Origin: Myxococcales bacterium | GTDB taxonomy: Bacteria > Myxococcota > Myxococcia > Myxococcales > Myxococcaceae | Assembly: GCA_020846875.1 (NCBI GenBank) | Contig: JADLDB010000036.1 | Coordinates: forward strand, 1-64,000 | Length of the DNA stretch: 64,000 nt | Reading direction: 5' to 3' | Shown: positions 48,557-56,902 of the stretch, in pieces | Numbering within the stretch: the stretch's first letter is position 1 | Layout of the letters: every line of letters begins with the position of its first letter | The notes under the pieces: generated by a model | Told to the model about the DNA's origin: nothing | The model's input: the letters and a program-made list of their open reading frames with translations, nothing else | The model's database searches: none | Translations under genes and position numbers: made by a program

Positions 48557-49266
48557 CGCAACTGCCCGCGGCGCCGATGATCGTGGTGAAGGACGTGACG
48601 AAGGTGTACCGGCGCGCAAAGAACGTGGTGCACGCGCTGAGCGGCGTGTCGCTCGAGGTGCCCACCGGCCAGTTCGTCTCCGTCATGGGCAGCTCGGGCT
48701 CGGGCAAGTCCACGCTGCTCAACCTGCTGGGGGCGCTCGACGTGCCCTCGGGCGGCGTCATCTCCATCGCCGGGCAGGAGATCTCCCGCCTCCCCGACGA
48801 TCAACTGTCCGGCTTCCGCCGCGAGCGCCTGGGCTTCGTCTTTCAGTTCTTCAACCTGCTGCCCACGCTGACCGCGGTGGAGAACGTGGTGCTGCCGGCG
48901 CTCCTGTCCGGCCGCGCCCGAGAAGAGGTGGAGCCGAAGGCGCAGGCCCTGCTCGAGCAGTTCGGCCTCAAGGGGCGCGCCCACCACGCCCCCGACGAGC
49001 TCTCCGGCGGGGAGATGCAGCGCGTCGCCGTGGCCCGCGCCCTGGTGGGGGAACCGGCCCTGCTGCTCGCCGACGAGCCCACCGGGAACCTCGACTCGAA
49101 GACAGGCGCCGAGGTACTCCGCCTCATCCGCGAGGCCACCCGCGAGCGCCACCTGACGGTGGTGATGGTGACGCACGATCCGAAGGCCGCCGAGGTGGGC
49201 GATCGCCTGGTGCGCCTCGCGGACGGCCTGGTCGTCGGTGACGAGCTGCTCCGCGCCGCGGCCTGA
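48553..49266 (+). CDS. LolD/MacB-type ABC transporter ATPase
   Basis: 237 residues from GTG 48553, overlapping batE. Walker A is GSSGSGKST, the signature is LSGGEMQRVAVARAL and Walker B is [12 protein letters not shown]. It is clearly of the same group as lolD at 20833 but is placed with the Bat genes. Its likely permease is the FtsX-type protein at 49784, separated by a STAS-like gene. The substrate is not known. Confidence 0.88.
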   Translation: MTQLPAAPMIVVKDVTKVYRRAKNVVHALSGVSLEVPTGQFVSVMGSSGSGKSTLLNLLGALDVPSGGVISIAGQEISRLPDDQLSGFRRERLGFVFQFFNLLPTLTAVENVVLPALLSGRAREEVEPKAQALLEQFGLKGRAHHAPDELSGGEMQRVAVARALVGEPALLLADEPTGNLDSKTGAEVLRLIREATRERHLTVVMVTHDPKAAEVGDRLVRLADGLVVGDELLRAAA

Positions 49267-49366
49267 GGGGAGCAGGAGCCTCCTCCGGCGAGGCAACCTC
49301 CTTGGCGGCCCAGCCCTCATCGGCTAAACACGTCCGCGTGTGGGGGGGTTCTGCAAGGAACCCACG

Positions 49367-49732
49367 GTGGTCAGAATCAGTCCAGATGTCGGCCGTAACA
49401 GGTTGGTGATCGAGCTGTCTGGAGTCCTCGGGCTCGATCACCTCGTCGCAGCGGAAGTGCAACTGCGTGAGGCGCTCACCCGCCTCCACCCTCCCTTCGA
49501 CGTGCTCTCCGACGTGCGCGCGCTGGAAGGCATCGCCGAGGACGCGATGGAAGGCGCCCGGCAGCTCGGCGCGGCCATCCGCTCGGGGGGCGCGCGCAAG
49601 GTGGTGCGGGTGGTGGGGAAGAGCGCCAGCGGCGCCGTGCACATGGAGCGGCTCGCGCGCCGGATCAAACACCAGGCCCACCTGGCCTTCTCTCTGGAAG
49701 AAGCCGAGGCCGTCTTCAACTCCCGGCGCTGA
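49367..49732 (+). CDS. small STAS-like domain protein
   Basis: 121 residues from GTG 49367, with AAGGAA upstream; a GTG at 49340 would add nine residues without family character. The alternating pattern VIELSGVLGLDHLVAAEVQLREAL...FDVLSDVRAL resembles a STAS/SpoIIAA fold, but no phosphorylatable Ser in the usual place was identified. It lies between an ABC ATPase and its probable permease. Confidence 0.6.
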   Translation: MVRISPDVGRNRLVIELSGVLGLDHLVAAEVQLREALTRLHPPFDVLSDVRALEGIAEDAMEGARQLGAAIRSGGARKVVRVVGKSASGAVHMERLARRIKHQAHLAFSLEEAEAVFNSRR

Positions 49733-49763
49733 AATGGCGCGGGGCAACCGTCTGTGCCCCCGC

Positions 49764-49769
49764 TACAGT
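49764..49769 (+). promoter_or_regulatory. TACAGT -10-like element before the ABC permease gene
   Basis: TACAGT ends 14 nt before the ATG at 49784, a slightly longer gap than in the other leaderless candidates, with no Shine-Dalgarno. Confidence 0.3.
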
Positions 49770-49783
49770 GCCGTCCCCAACGC

Positions 49784-52348
49784 ATGTGGCCTCTCCTGCG
49801 CCTCGTCTCGCTGCGGCACTTCTTCGGCGCTCCGCTGCGCACCGCGCTGACGGTGGTGGGCGTGGCGGTGGGCGTGGCGACGCTGGTGGGCATCACCGCC
49901 ATCAACCGCTCGGTGATGGACGCCTTCCGCAGCACCATCGACACCATCGCCGGCAAGGCCGACCTCACCGTGGCCGCCGAGACGAGCGGCTTCCCGGAAG
50001 AGCTCCTCGACAAGGTCCGGGCGGTGCCGGGCGTCACGCACGCCTCCGGGGGCCTCACCGTGGTGGCGCCGGTGAAGGACACGCCCACCGACAGCCTGTA
50101 CCTGGTGGGCGTCGACCTGCTCGACGACGGCTTCTTCCGCACCTACGAGTCGGACGACACCGACATGGGCAAGCTGGGGGACGACCTCGAGTTCCTCAAC
50201 TCCACAGATCGGCTCATGCTGTCGGAGCGCTACGCCAGCGAGCACGGCCTCAAGCCCGGCTCGATCATCTCCCTCGTCACGCCGGACGGCGCGAAGGACT
50301 TCGTGGTGCACGGGCTGCTCAAGGAGACTGGCCCGGCCAAGGCCTTCGGCGGCTCGGTGGCGGTGATGTTCTTCGGCAGCCTGCAGGAGGCCTTCGGGAA
50401 GGGGCGGCGCTTCGATCGCATCGAGGTGGCCATCGATCCGAAGGTGGGCCTCGAGGCGATGAAGGAGCGGCTGCGCGCCGTGGTCGGTCCCACCATCGAG
50501 GTCGACTCGCCCGATCGCCGCGGGCAGTCGGTGGAGACGATGGTGCGCAGCTTCCAGTTGGGCCTCAACCTCGGCTCCGCGGTGGCGCTGCTGGTGGGCG
50601 TCTTCCTCGTCTACAACACGGTGTCGATCGGCGTGGTGCAGCGCCGGCGGGAGATCGGCACGCTGCGGGCCCTGGGCGCCACCCGCCGCCGGATCCGCGG
50701 CCTCTTCACCCTCGAGGCCGGCGTGCTGGGCGCGGTGGGCAGCGTGCTCGGCCTGCCGCTGGGGCTCTTCATCGGGCGCGCGGCGATCGCCCAGGTGTCC
50801 GACTCGGTGTCATCCATCTACATCCGGGTGAACGCGCGCGACGTGCACCTGGGCGCGGCCGAGCTGGTGGTGGGCCTGGTGCTGGGCATCACCGGCAGCA
50901 TGTTCGCCGCGCTGCGGCCGGCCTGGGTGGCTTCTTCAGTGCAGCCGGTGGAGGCGCTTCGGCGGGACGCGGCTGTGGGCGCCGGCGCGGTGCGGTTGCG
51001 CAGTTGGCCCACCGTGGCGGGAGCGCTGCTGCTGCTGGGCGCGTACCCGATGTCGCTGGTGCCGCCGCCTCGGGAGAACCTGCCCATCGGCGGCTACCTG
51101 TCGGTCTTCCTGGTGCTGATGGGCACCACGCTGCTCTCGCCGCTGCTGCTGCGGGTGATGAACCGCCCCTACCGCCGGCCGGGCGAGCTGGTCTTCGGCG
51201 TGTCCGGGCGGCTGGCGGCCGACAACTTCGCGCGGGCTCCGGTGCGCACCGCGGTGCCGGTGGGCGCCTTGTCCATCGGCGTGTCCATGGCGATCACCAT
51301 CGCCGGCTTCGTCGGCAGCTTCCAGGCCAGCGCCGAGAGGTGGATCGATCAGGCAGTGCCGGCCGATCTCTTCGTCACCTCATCGGCCAAGGTGGCGGGA
51401 GTGCAGAACCAGCCGATGAGCGCGTCGATCCAGGACGAGCTCAAGGGGATCGCCGGCATCGCCGAGACGGACGCCGTTCGCATCTACCCGCACGACGTGC
51501 TGGGTCTGCGCGTCTTCGTCATCTCGCTGTCCCCGCAGATCTACGAGAAGCGGGGTAAGCCCACCGTGCTCGACGGCCACCTGCCGTCGTGGGAGGAGCG
51601 GCAGGCGGGCTTCGTGGTGGTGAGCGAGAACTTCGCGCGGCGGCGCAACCTCTCGGCGGGCGACAGCTTCCCCGTCAACACGCCGTCAGGCCAGCTGACC
51701 TACAAGGTGGGGGCGATCGTCATCGACTACACGTCCGATCAGGGATCGATCGTCGTCGATCGCGCGCTCTTCACGAAGCAGTACCAGGACGATCGCGTCG
51801 ACACCTTTCACGTCTACCTCTCGCCCGGCGCCGCGCTGGAGCAGGTGCGCGGCGCGATCACCGCGAAGCTGGGCAAGCGGTTCGATCTCTACGTGCTGTC
51901 GAACGCCGAGTTGCGCGCGGAGGCGATCAACCTGGTGTCCAACGCCTTCTCCGTCTCCTACGCGATGGAGTTCGTCGCGGTGGTGCTGGCGCTGCTTGGC
52001 GTGGTGAACACGCTGCTGGCCGCGGTGCTGGATCGAACGCGGGAGATCGGCCTGTTGCGCGCGGTGGGCGCGGATCGAGGCCACATCGTCCGCCTCTTCG
52101 CCTCCGAGGCGGCCTTCATCGGGCTGACCGGCGGCGCGCTGGGCGTGACGGTGGGCGGCGTGGTGGGGGCGATCGTCACCCGGGTGGTGGGTGTGCAGGC
52201 CACAGGGTGGAACTTCCCCTTCCTCTACCCCTGGCAGACCGCGGTGCAGATGCTGGTGTTGGCCACGCTGTGCGCCGTCGTCGCCGGGCTCTACCCGGCG
52301 CGCCGCGCGGCGAAGCTCGACGTAGTGGAAGCGCTCTCGTACGAGTGA
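49784..52348 (+). CDS. FtsX-type ABC transporter permease with two permease modules
   Basis: 854 residues from ATG 49784. The N-terminal helix (TALTVVGVAVGVATLVGI) and a periplasmic domain precede a first FtsX helix set (VVQRRREIGTLRALGATRRRI). A second periplasmic domain is followed by a second FtsX set (LDRTREIGLLRAVGADRGHI). The doubled form matches large LolC/MacB-like permeases. It probably pairs with the ATPase at 48553. Possible substrates are lipoproteins or lipids; this is inference. Confidence 0.88.
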   Translation: MWPLLRLVSLRHFFGAPLRTALTVVGVAVGVATLVGITAINRSVMDAFRSTIDTIAGKADLTVAAETSGFPEELLDKVRAVPGVTHASGGLTVVAPVKDTPTDSLYLVGVDLLDDGFFRTYESDDTDMGKLGDDLEFLNSTDRLMLSERYASEHGLKPGSIISLVTPDGAKDFVVHGLLKETGPAKAFGGSVAVMFFGSLQEAFGKGRRFDRIEVAIDPKVGLEAMKERLRAVVGPTIEVDSPDRRGQSVETMVRSFQLGLNLGSAVALLVGVFLVYNTVSIGVVQRRREIGTLRALGATRRRIRGLFTLEAGVLGAVGSVLGLPLGLFIGRAAIAQVSDSVSSIYIRVNARDVHLGAAELVVGLVLGITGSMFAALRPAWVASSVQPVEALRRDAAVGAGAVRLRSWPTVAGALLLLGAYPMSLVPPPRENLPIGGYLSVFLVLMGTTLLSPLLLRVMNRPYRRPGELVFGVSGRLAADNFARAPVRTAVPVGALSIGVSMAITIAGFVGSFQASAERWIDQAVPADLFVTSSAKVAGVQNQPMSASIQDELKGIAGIAETDAVRIYPHDVLGLRVFVISLSPQIYEKRGKPTVLDGHLPSWEERQAGFVVVSENFARRRNLSAGDSFPVNTPSGQLTYKVGAIVIDYTSDQGSIVVDRALFTKQYQDDRVDTFHVYLSPGAALEQVRGAITAKLGKRFDLYVLSNAELRAEAINLVSNAFSVSYAMEFVAVVLALLGVVNTLLAAVLDRTREIGLLRAVGADRGHIVRLFASEAAFIGLTGGALGVTVGGVVGAIVTRVVGVQATGWNFPFLYPWQTAVQMLVLATLCAVVAGLYPARRAAKLDVVEALSYE

Positions 52349-52386
52349 ACCAGCCCGGGGCCACGCGCCCCCGTCGAAAAAGGGCC

Positions 52387-52392
52387 TATACT
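52387..52392 (+). promoter_or_regulatory. TATACT -10 element, leaderless arrangement for the response regulator
   Basis: TATACT ends 9 nt before the GTG at 52402. It is a near-consensus -10 with no Shine-Dalgarno between it and the start. Confidence 0.5.
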
Positions 52393-52401
52393 TTGCGCGG
52401 C

Positions 52402-52788
52402 GTGGCGACTCCGTTCCGCATACTGGTGGTGGAAGACGAGCCGGTGATCCGCGAGCTCGTCCGCAGCCTCCTGAGCGAGTCGGACTGCCAGGTCGAGGCC
52501 GCCGCCAACGGCGTGGAGGGCCTGAAGCTGGCGCGCACCCAGAGCTTCGACCTGATCCTCCTCGACGTGGTGCTGCCGCAGATGGATGGGATCACCGTCT
52601 GCCGAATGCTCAAGGCGGACCCAGCCACCGCGAAGGTGCCGCTCCACATGCTGACCGCGAAGGCCAAGAAGAGCGACGTGGAGGCGGCGGAGAGGGCGGG
52701 GGCCGACGGCTACATTCACAAGCCCTTCCGCGGCGCCGAGCTGCTCGACCTGGTCACCCAGCTCAAGGCGAAGCGGCCGGGCGGGTGA
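52402..52788 (+). CDS. single-domain response regulator
   Basis: 128 residues from GTG 52402, a stand-alone receiver domain. The acidic pair is E11/D12 (VVEDEP), the phospho-acceptor D55 (LLDVVLPQMDG), the switch Thr T85 and the Lys K107 in HKPF. There is no output domain, so it acts by binding partners, as CheY or SpoOF do. No kinase is adjacent. Convergent with the PilZ gene, with no base between stops. Confidence 0.93.
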   Translation: MATPFRILVVEDEPVIRELVRSLLSESDCQVEAAANGVEGLKLARTQSFDLILLDVVLPQMDGITVCRMLKADPATAKVPLHMLTAKAKKSDVEAAERAGADGYIHKPFRGAELLDLVTQLKAKRPGG

Positions 52789-53115
52789 TCAGGGCAGGCG
52801 CGGGTGCAGGTACCGCGCGAGCGCGAACATGTCTTCCCAGTCGAGCTGATCGAACTCCAGGCCCAGCTCGTCGGGCGAGCGGCGGCGAACGGTGGCCTTC
52901 GTCACCACCTCGCGATCGTCCGGCAGCGGAATGGACAGGGTGACGCGCTCCTCGGCGCCAGTGAAGTCGCCCAGCAGCTTCAGGCCGGCCATGGACAGAT
53001 CGCTGGCCTTGGCGATCACCGCGCGCCCGTGGGTGAACAGCTTGACCATGAAGCCCGCGTCGACGCGCGGGTGGAACCGGGTGGGCAACATCGACGGCGC
53101 GGTGATGGTGATCAT
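52789..53115 (-). CDS. PilZ-domain protein
   Basis: 108 residues forming a single PilZ-like domain: FHPRVDAGFMVKLF at the N-terminus and DLSMAGLKLLGDF in the middle. The classic c-di-GMP motif RxxxR is only partly present (R13, R17), and the D/NxSxxG motif reads DLSMAG. It may bind c-di-GMP, but the binding residues are not all canonical. No neighbour explains its target. Confidence 0.8.
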   Translation of the reverse strand: MITITAPSMLPTRFHPRVDAGFMVKLFTHGRAVIAKASDLSMAGLKLLGDFTGAEERVTLSIPLPDDREVVTKATVRRRSPDELGLEFDQLDWEDMFALARYLHPRLP

Positions 53116-53209
53116 GCGTTCTCTCTGGGTGGGTTTGAGCTACAGAGCGCGACCAGTGTTGATCACGCTGTCGCACCCGCAACTTTTTGGACCTCGCTCG
53201 TAGCGCTTC

Positions 53210-54451
53210 ATGGCCAAGCCCCGGATCGGACTGGTGTGCAGCGGCGGCGGCGCGCGCGGGGCGTACGAGGCCGGCGTGATCCGCTACCTGCGCGAGGAGC
53301 TCCCCCCGGACTCCCGGCGCCACGTCCGCTTCGACGTGCTCTGCGGCACCTCGGTCGGCGCGATGACCGCCAGCTTCCTCGCCTCCACCATGCACACGCC
53401 CGAGGTGCAGGGCCGCGCGCTGGCGTCGCTGTGGACCAACCTCTCGCTGGAGAAGGTCTACAAGCTGGAAGGCGAGTCCTTCTGGAGCGTGAGCCGGAAG
53501 ATCTGGAAGGCCACCCGCTCCAGTGAGCGCCCCGAGGGCTGGCGCCTTTACGATCTCTTCCACCCCGAGCCGCTCGAGCGCATGGTGCACACCGCGATCG
53601 ACTGGCCGCGCATCGCCGCCAACCTGGCGAAGGGCCACCTCGACGCCGTCTCGGTCACCGCCACCCGCATCCGTGACGGGAAGACGATCATCTTCGTGCA
53701 GCGCCGGGCGAGCGGCCTGCCCACCTGGACGAGGGATCCCTACCAGCAGCCCGTCGAGGTGGTGCTGGGCCCCGAGCACGCGCTGGCCAGCGGCGCCATT
53801 CCCCTGCTCTTCAGGAGCGCGCGGATCGGCGACGAGTACTACTGCGACGGCTTCGTCCGGCAGAACACGCCGCTGTCTCCCGCGCTCCGCCTGGGCGCCG
53901 ATCGGGTGCTGATCCTCTCGCTGCGCCACAAGCCGCACTCCGCGGTCGACCCTCCGGCCCTCACCGCCATGCCCACCACGCCGCAGGTGATCGGCAAGGT
54001 GCTCAACGCGCTGATGATCGACCGGACGGATCACGACCTCGATCGCCTGCGCCGCATCAACCAACTCTTGATCACCGGCCGGCAGAGCTTCGGCGAGGAG
54101 TTCGCTGCCCGCATGGCCGAGACGGTCCGCCACATGCGCGGCCAGCCGTACCGGATCGTCCGGGATCTCGTGGTGCGCCCGTCGCGCGATCTCGCCGAGG
54201 TCGCCCGGCCCTTCCTCGAGGCCCGCGCCGGCGCGGAGGATCCCGAAGATCCCCTGCCTGCCCGCCTGCTGCAGCGCTTCGCCAGCTCCAACCTCTTCAC
54301 CCAGGCGGAGCTCGGCAGCTACCTGCTCTTCGACGCGCCGTACGCCAGGGCCCTGGTCGCGCTGGGTATGGAAGACGCGCACGCCCGCCGCGACCAACTG
54401 ATCGAGTTCTTCGATCCATCCAGCAGCGATCTCCCTCCGTCCCGCCCCTGA
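53210..54451 (+). CDS. patatin-like phospholipase
   Basis: 413 residues. The oxyanion loop SGGGARG (11-17), the nucleophile elbow GTSVG with S48, and the catalytic Asp D213 in DGF are all present. The patatin domain is followed by a helical C-terminal extension of about 130 residues. There is no signal peptide. It lies about 100 bases before the T3SS operon on the same strand, but with its own region between. It should hydrolyse phospholipid or lysophospholipid. A role as a secreted effector is speculative. Confidence 0.9.
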   Translation: MAKPRIGLVCSGGGARGAYEAGVIRYLREELPPDSRRHVRFDVLCGTSVGAMTASFLASTMHTPEVQGRALASLWTNLSLEKVYKLEGESFWSVSRKIWKATRSSERPEGWRLYDLFHPEPLERMVHTAIDWPRIAANLAKGHLDAVSVTATRIRDGKTIIFVQRRASGLPTWTRDPYQQPVEVVLGPEHALASGAIPLLFRSARIGDEYYCDGFVRQNTPLSPALRLGADRVLILSLRHKPHSAVDPPALTAMPTTPQVIGKVLNALMIDRTDHDLDRLRRINQLLITGRQSFGEEFAARMAETVRHMRGQPYRIVRDLVVRPSRDLAEVARPFLEARAGAEDPEDPLPARLLQRFASSNLFTQAELGSYLLFDAPYARALVALGMEDAHARRDQLIEFFDPSSSDLPPSRP

Positions 54452-54498
54452 GATTGCCTGCTGGCGGCCGGCGCAAGGGCTTTCGCGCGCTTAGGTGC

Positions 54499-54514
54499 TG
54501 GCACGGCTGCTGAA
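54499..54514 (+). promoter_or_regulatory. sigma54-like -24/-12 promoter upstream of the T3SS operon
   Basis: TGGCACG, four bases, CTGAA. The -24 half is perfect and the spacing is right, but the invariant C of the -12 GC is replaced by A. Predicted start of transcription is about 54526, giving a 28-base leader that includes the GGAGGA before the ATG at 54554. Confidence 0.4.
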
Positions 54515-54553
54515 AACGGGCTCGTCCATCCACTCTTCTCGGAGGACGCACTC

Positions 54554-55030
54554 ATGGACGGCAACAAGCTCAACAACATCTCCCTGACCCCCACCGTCGC
54601 CCGGCAGACACCCCGCAACGAGTTCGGCAACGTGCTCAAGAACACCCTGGAGGGCGCCTCGAAGGCGGTCGGCGTGGTCTCCGGCGCGCTGATGGGCAGC
54701 ATTCCCGGCGGCGGGGTGATCAGCGCCGCCGTCTCCAGCGTCACCAACCTCGCCAGCTCCGGCGGGGGCGTCGCCTCGGCGGGCCGCGCGGCCTCCGGCG
54801 TCCAGACGGTGAGCAGCTCCAGCAGCCCCGTGACGGGCCAGGTCGCGGACGGCGGGACGGGCATGCCTGACAGCATCGGCGACATGGTCAACCAGATGCG
54901 GGCGGAGGCCAACCGCTCGATGCTGATGCAGATGAACATGCAGTCAGAGAGCCGCGAGTACAACGCGGTGTCCAACGTGCTGAAGGTGCGGCACGACTCC
55001 GCGAAGTCGGCGATCAACAACATCCGCTGA
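54554..55030 (+). CDS. candidate T3SS needle (SctF-like) protein with long N-terminal extension
   Basis: 158 residues, with a strong Shine-Dalgarno (GGAGGA). Residues 1-110 are Gly/Ser/Ala/Val-rich and of low complexity, with no signal peptide. Residues 124-158 resemble the C-terminal helix of SctF needle subunits (PrgI/MxiH): QSESREYN, then NVLK, then a D and the ending AINNIR, against QSKLSEYN ... AIIQNFR. Known needle proteins are only about 80 residues. It is directly followed by sctI and sctJ, the same order as needle, rod and ring genes in other systems. The match is by eye and should be treated as a hypothesis. Confidence 0.5.
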   Translation: MDGNKLNNISLTPTVARQTPRNEFGNVLKNTLEGASKAVGVVSGALMGSIPGGGVISAAVSSVTNLASSGGGVASAGRAASGVQTVSSSSSPVTGQVADGGTGMPDSIGDMVNQMRAEANRSMLMQMNMQSESREYNAVSNVLKVRHDSAKSAINNIR

Positions 55031-55037
55031 GGACGCC

Positions 55038-55514
55038 ATGGCCATCAACCCACTGGGTGGCGCCGGGCCCTCGGGCATCGCCGGCGCAGGCAGCACGCCG
55101 AAAGCCACTGAGTCCTTCGGCAAGGTGATGAAGGGCCAGGTGGGCAAACAGCCCACCGCCCCTCAGCGCACGGAGAACTCGCCCACGCCGGTGCAGAACG
55201 GACCGGCTCACGAGGCGCGCAAGGCCCAGCAGACTGCCACCGCCCCCTGCCGCGTCGAGGGGACAAAGGCCGCCACCTCCACCCAGGCAACCCACTCGGC
55301 CAGCGCGGCGAAGGTGCTGGATCAGGTGAGCGCCGCCCAGGCTCGGATGGAGCAGGTCCTCAAGCTGGCGGAGTCGGGCAAGGCCTTCTCGCCCGCGGAG
55401 CTGTTGTCGCTCCAGGCCCACGTGTACCGCGCGTCCCAGGAGCTCGATCTCGCCGGGAAGGTCGTCGAGAAGGCCACCGGCGGCGTGAAGCAGGTCCTCC
55501 AGACCCAGGTGTAA
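55038..55514 (+). CDS. sctI: T3SS inner rod protein SctI-like
   Basis: 158 residues. The variable, Thr/Ala/Pro-rich N-terminal part is followed by a conserved C-terminal segment (residues 95-158): SAAQARMEQVLKLAESGKAFSPAELLSLQAHVYRASQ, then ELDLAGKVVEKATGGVKQVL. This is the SctI/YscI/HrpB pattern. It has no signal peptide, and in T3SS the protein is exported to form the rod. GAGGA lies before the ATG. It is followed by sctJ 3 bases later. Confidence 0.8.
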   Translation: MAINPLGGAGPSGIAGAGSTPKATESFGKVMKGQVGKQPTAPQRTENSPTPVQNGPAHEARKAQQTATAPCRVEGTKAATSTQATHSASAAKVLDQVSAAQARMEQVLKLAESGKAFSPAELLSLQAHVYRASQELDLAGKVVEKATGGVKQVLQTQV

Positions 55515-55517
55515 GCC

Positions 55518-56327
55518 ATGAGTTCCTTCCTCCGCTCCGCCCTCGCCGTCGTCTTCTTCTCCCTCTCTGCTTGCAGCGCGCAGATCCAGCACGGCCTCGA
55601 CGAGCGCGACGCCAATGAGATCGTCGCGGCCCTCGACGCCCGGGGCTTCGACGCCCACAAGGTGCCGGAGAAGGGCAAGAAGCCCACCTTCGCCATCGAG
55701 CTGGACGAGAAGCGCGCCACCGAGGCGATGCGGGTGCTGACGGAGCTGAAGCTGCCGCGCCCGCAGCGGCTCAAGACGCAGGCCCTCGCGCAGAACGTCG
55801 GCCTCATCGAGACGCCGGCCGCCGAGCGGCTGCGGCAGCTCGAGGCGCAGGAAGGCGACGTGGAGGAGTCACTGGAGACGATGGACGGCGTCACCTCGGC
55901 CGCCGTGGAGTTGGTGGTGCCTCCCGCGCCGCGCCCCGGCGTCGCCCCCACTCCGTCAAAGGCCTCGGTACTCTTGCGAGTCCACCCGGACGCCGTGGAG
56001 CGGATGCAGCAGCAGCGCGCGGAGCTTCGCGCCCTGGTCGCCGCGGCCGTCGAAGGCCTGAACGGGGACGACGTGGTGCTGGTGATCGATCCCGTGACGC
56101 TTCCTCCGCCGACGGTGGCGGCCCCGGTGGCCGCGCCGACGCTGCGCCCGTTGGTGATCGGCCTGGGCGTTGCTTTGTCCGTGGTGGCGATGCTGCTGGT
56201 CTTCCTGGCCTGGAAGCTCAAGCAGGCTCGAAAGTCCGCACGGCCCGCTGCTCAGCCTGCCCCCGCCACCCCGGCTCCGGCGAACCGCGCGGTGATCAAC
56301 CCGGCCGTTCAGCGAAGGGTGGCGTAA
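55518..56327 (+). CDS. sctJ: T3SS inner-membrane ring lipoprotein SctJ
   Basis: 269 residues. The lipobox LSAC and the following YscJ/FliF domain are clear: ERDANEIVAALDARGFDAHKV, then LRQLEAQEGDVEESLETMDGVTSAAVELVVP. One membrane helix near residue 225 and a short basic C-terminus end it. It is short like SctJ, not long like flagellar FliF, which makes this a non-flagellar-type component. It forms the inner ring around the export gate. Confidence 0.9.
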   Translation: MSSFLRSALAVVFFSLSACSAQIQHGLDERDANEIVAALDARGFDAHKVPEKGKKPTFAIELDEKRATEAMRVLTELKLPRPQRLKTQALAQNVGLIETPAAERLRQLEAQEGDVEESLETMDGVTSAAVELVVPPAPRPGVAPTPSKASVLLRVHPDAVERMQQQRAELRALVAAAVEGLNGDDVVLVIDPVTLPPPTVAAPVAAPTLRPLVIGLGVALSVVAMLLVFLAWKLKQARKSARPAAQPAPATPAPANRAVINPAVQRRVA

Positions 56328-56331
56328 GACG

Positions 56332-56793
56332 ATGATCGGTCCGACCCGAATCGTCCGCCCGCCGCCGAAGGTGAGCGCACCGGCGAAGAAGGCGCCCGCT
56401 GCTCCCCCGCAGCCACGGGGCTTCCCCGAGCGCGTGGCGCTCTACGTCCAGGCGCTGCACCGCGATCGCACCGCATCGCTCCTCGAGTGCTTCGCCGACG
56501 CGCCGAGGGCCCGGGCCCAGGCCTGCGCGAAGGAGCTCCAGTCCATCTCCTCTGCCCTTCGCCAGGCGCGCCTCACCACGGAGTTCGGCACCCTGCCGGA
56601 CGCCCTCGACCGGGTGCAGCGGCTGGTGCTCGAGGCCTCCCCCTCGCTGCGGTGCGCCATCGTCCGCCACCTGCCCCCCGCCTTGCGTGCGCGCTTCTCC
56701 CACCTGGAGCGCCCGGACCACCAGGCCCCACCGGCCATGGATGCGCTGGCCGCCCGCCTCGCCCGAGAAGCCCTCCGGGCGCCTGCTGGGTAG
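56332..56793 (+). CDS. unknown protein encoded between sctJ and sctQ
   Basis: 153 residues, helical and Arg/Ala-rich after a Pro/Lys-rich start. There is no signal or membrane helix. In other T3SS operons sctK and sctL follow sctJ, so by position it could be a sorting-platform adaptor (SctK-like) or stalk protein (SctL-like). No sequence match to either was recognised. No Shine-Dalgarno. Confidence 0.6.
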   Translation: MIGPTRIVRPPPKVSAPAKKAPAAPPQPRGFPERVALYVQALHRDRTASLLECFADAPRARAQACAKELQSISSALRQARLTTEFGTLPDALDRVQRLVLEASPSLRCAIVRHLPPALRARFSHLERPDHQAPPAMDALAARLAREALRAPAG

Positions 56794-56902
56794 GACCGCG
56801 CCCGTCTCGCCTCGCGGACGACCTGGCGAAAGAAACCCAGTTCAATCAGCACATTAGACATGGCATCGACCATGAACAGGGTGCGGCCCCATGGAGGTCG
56901 CG

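Noticed and set aside
51589-52401. A 271-codon N-terminal extension of the response regulator frame
   Set aside because: It overlaps the ABC permease on the same strand in another frame; the receiver domain starts at 52402 right after a -10 element.
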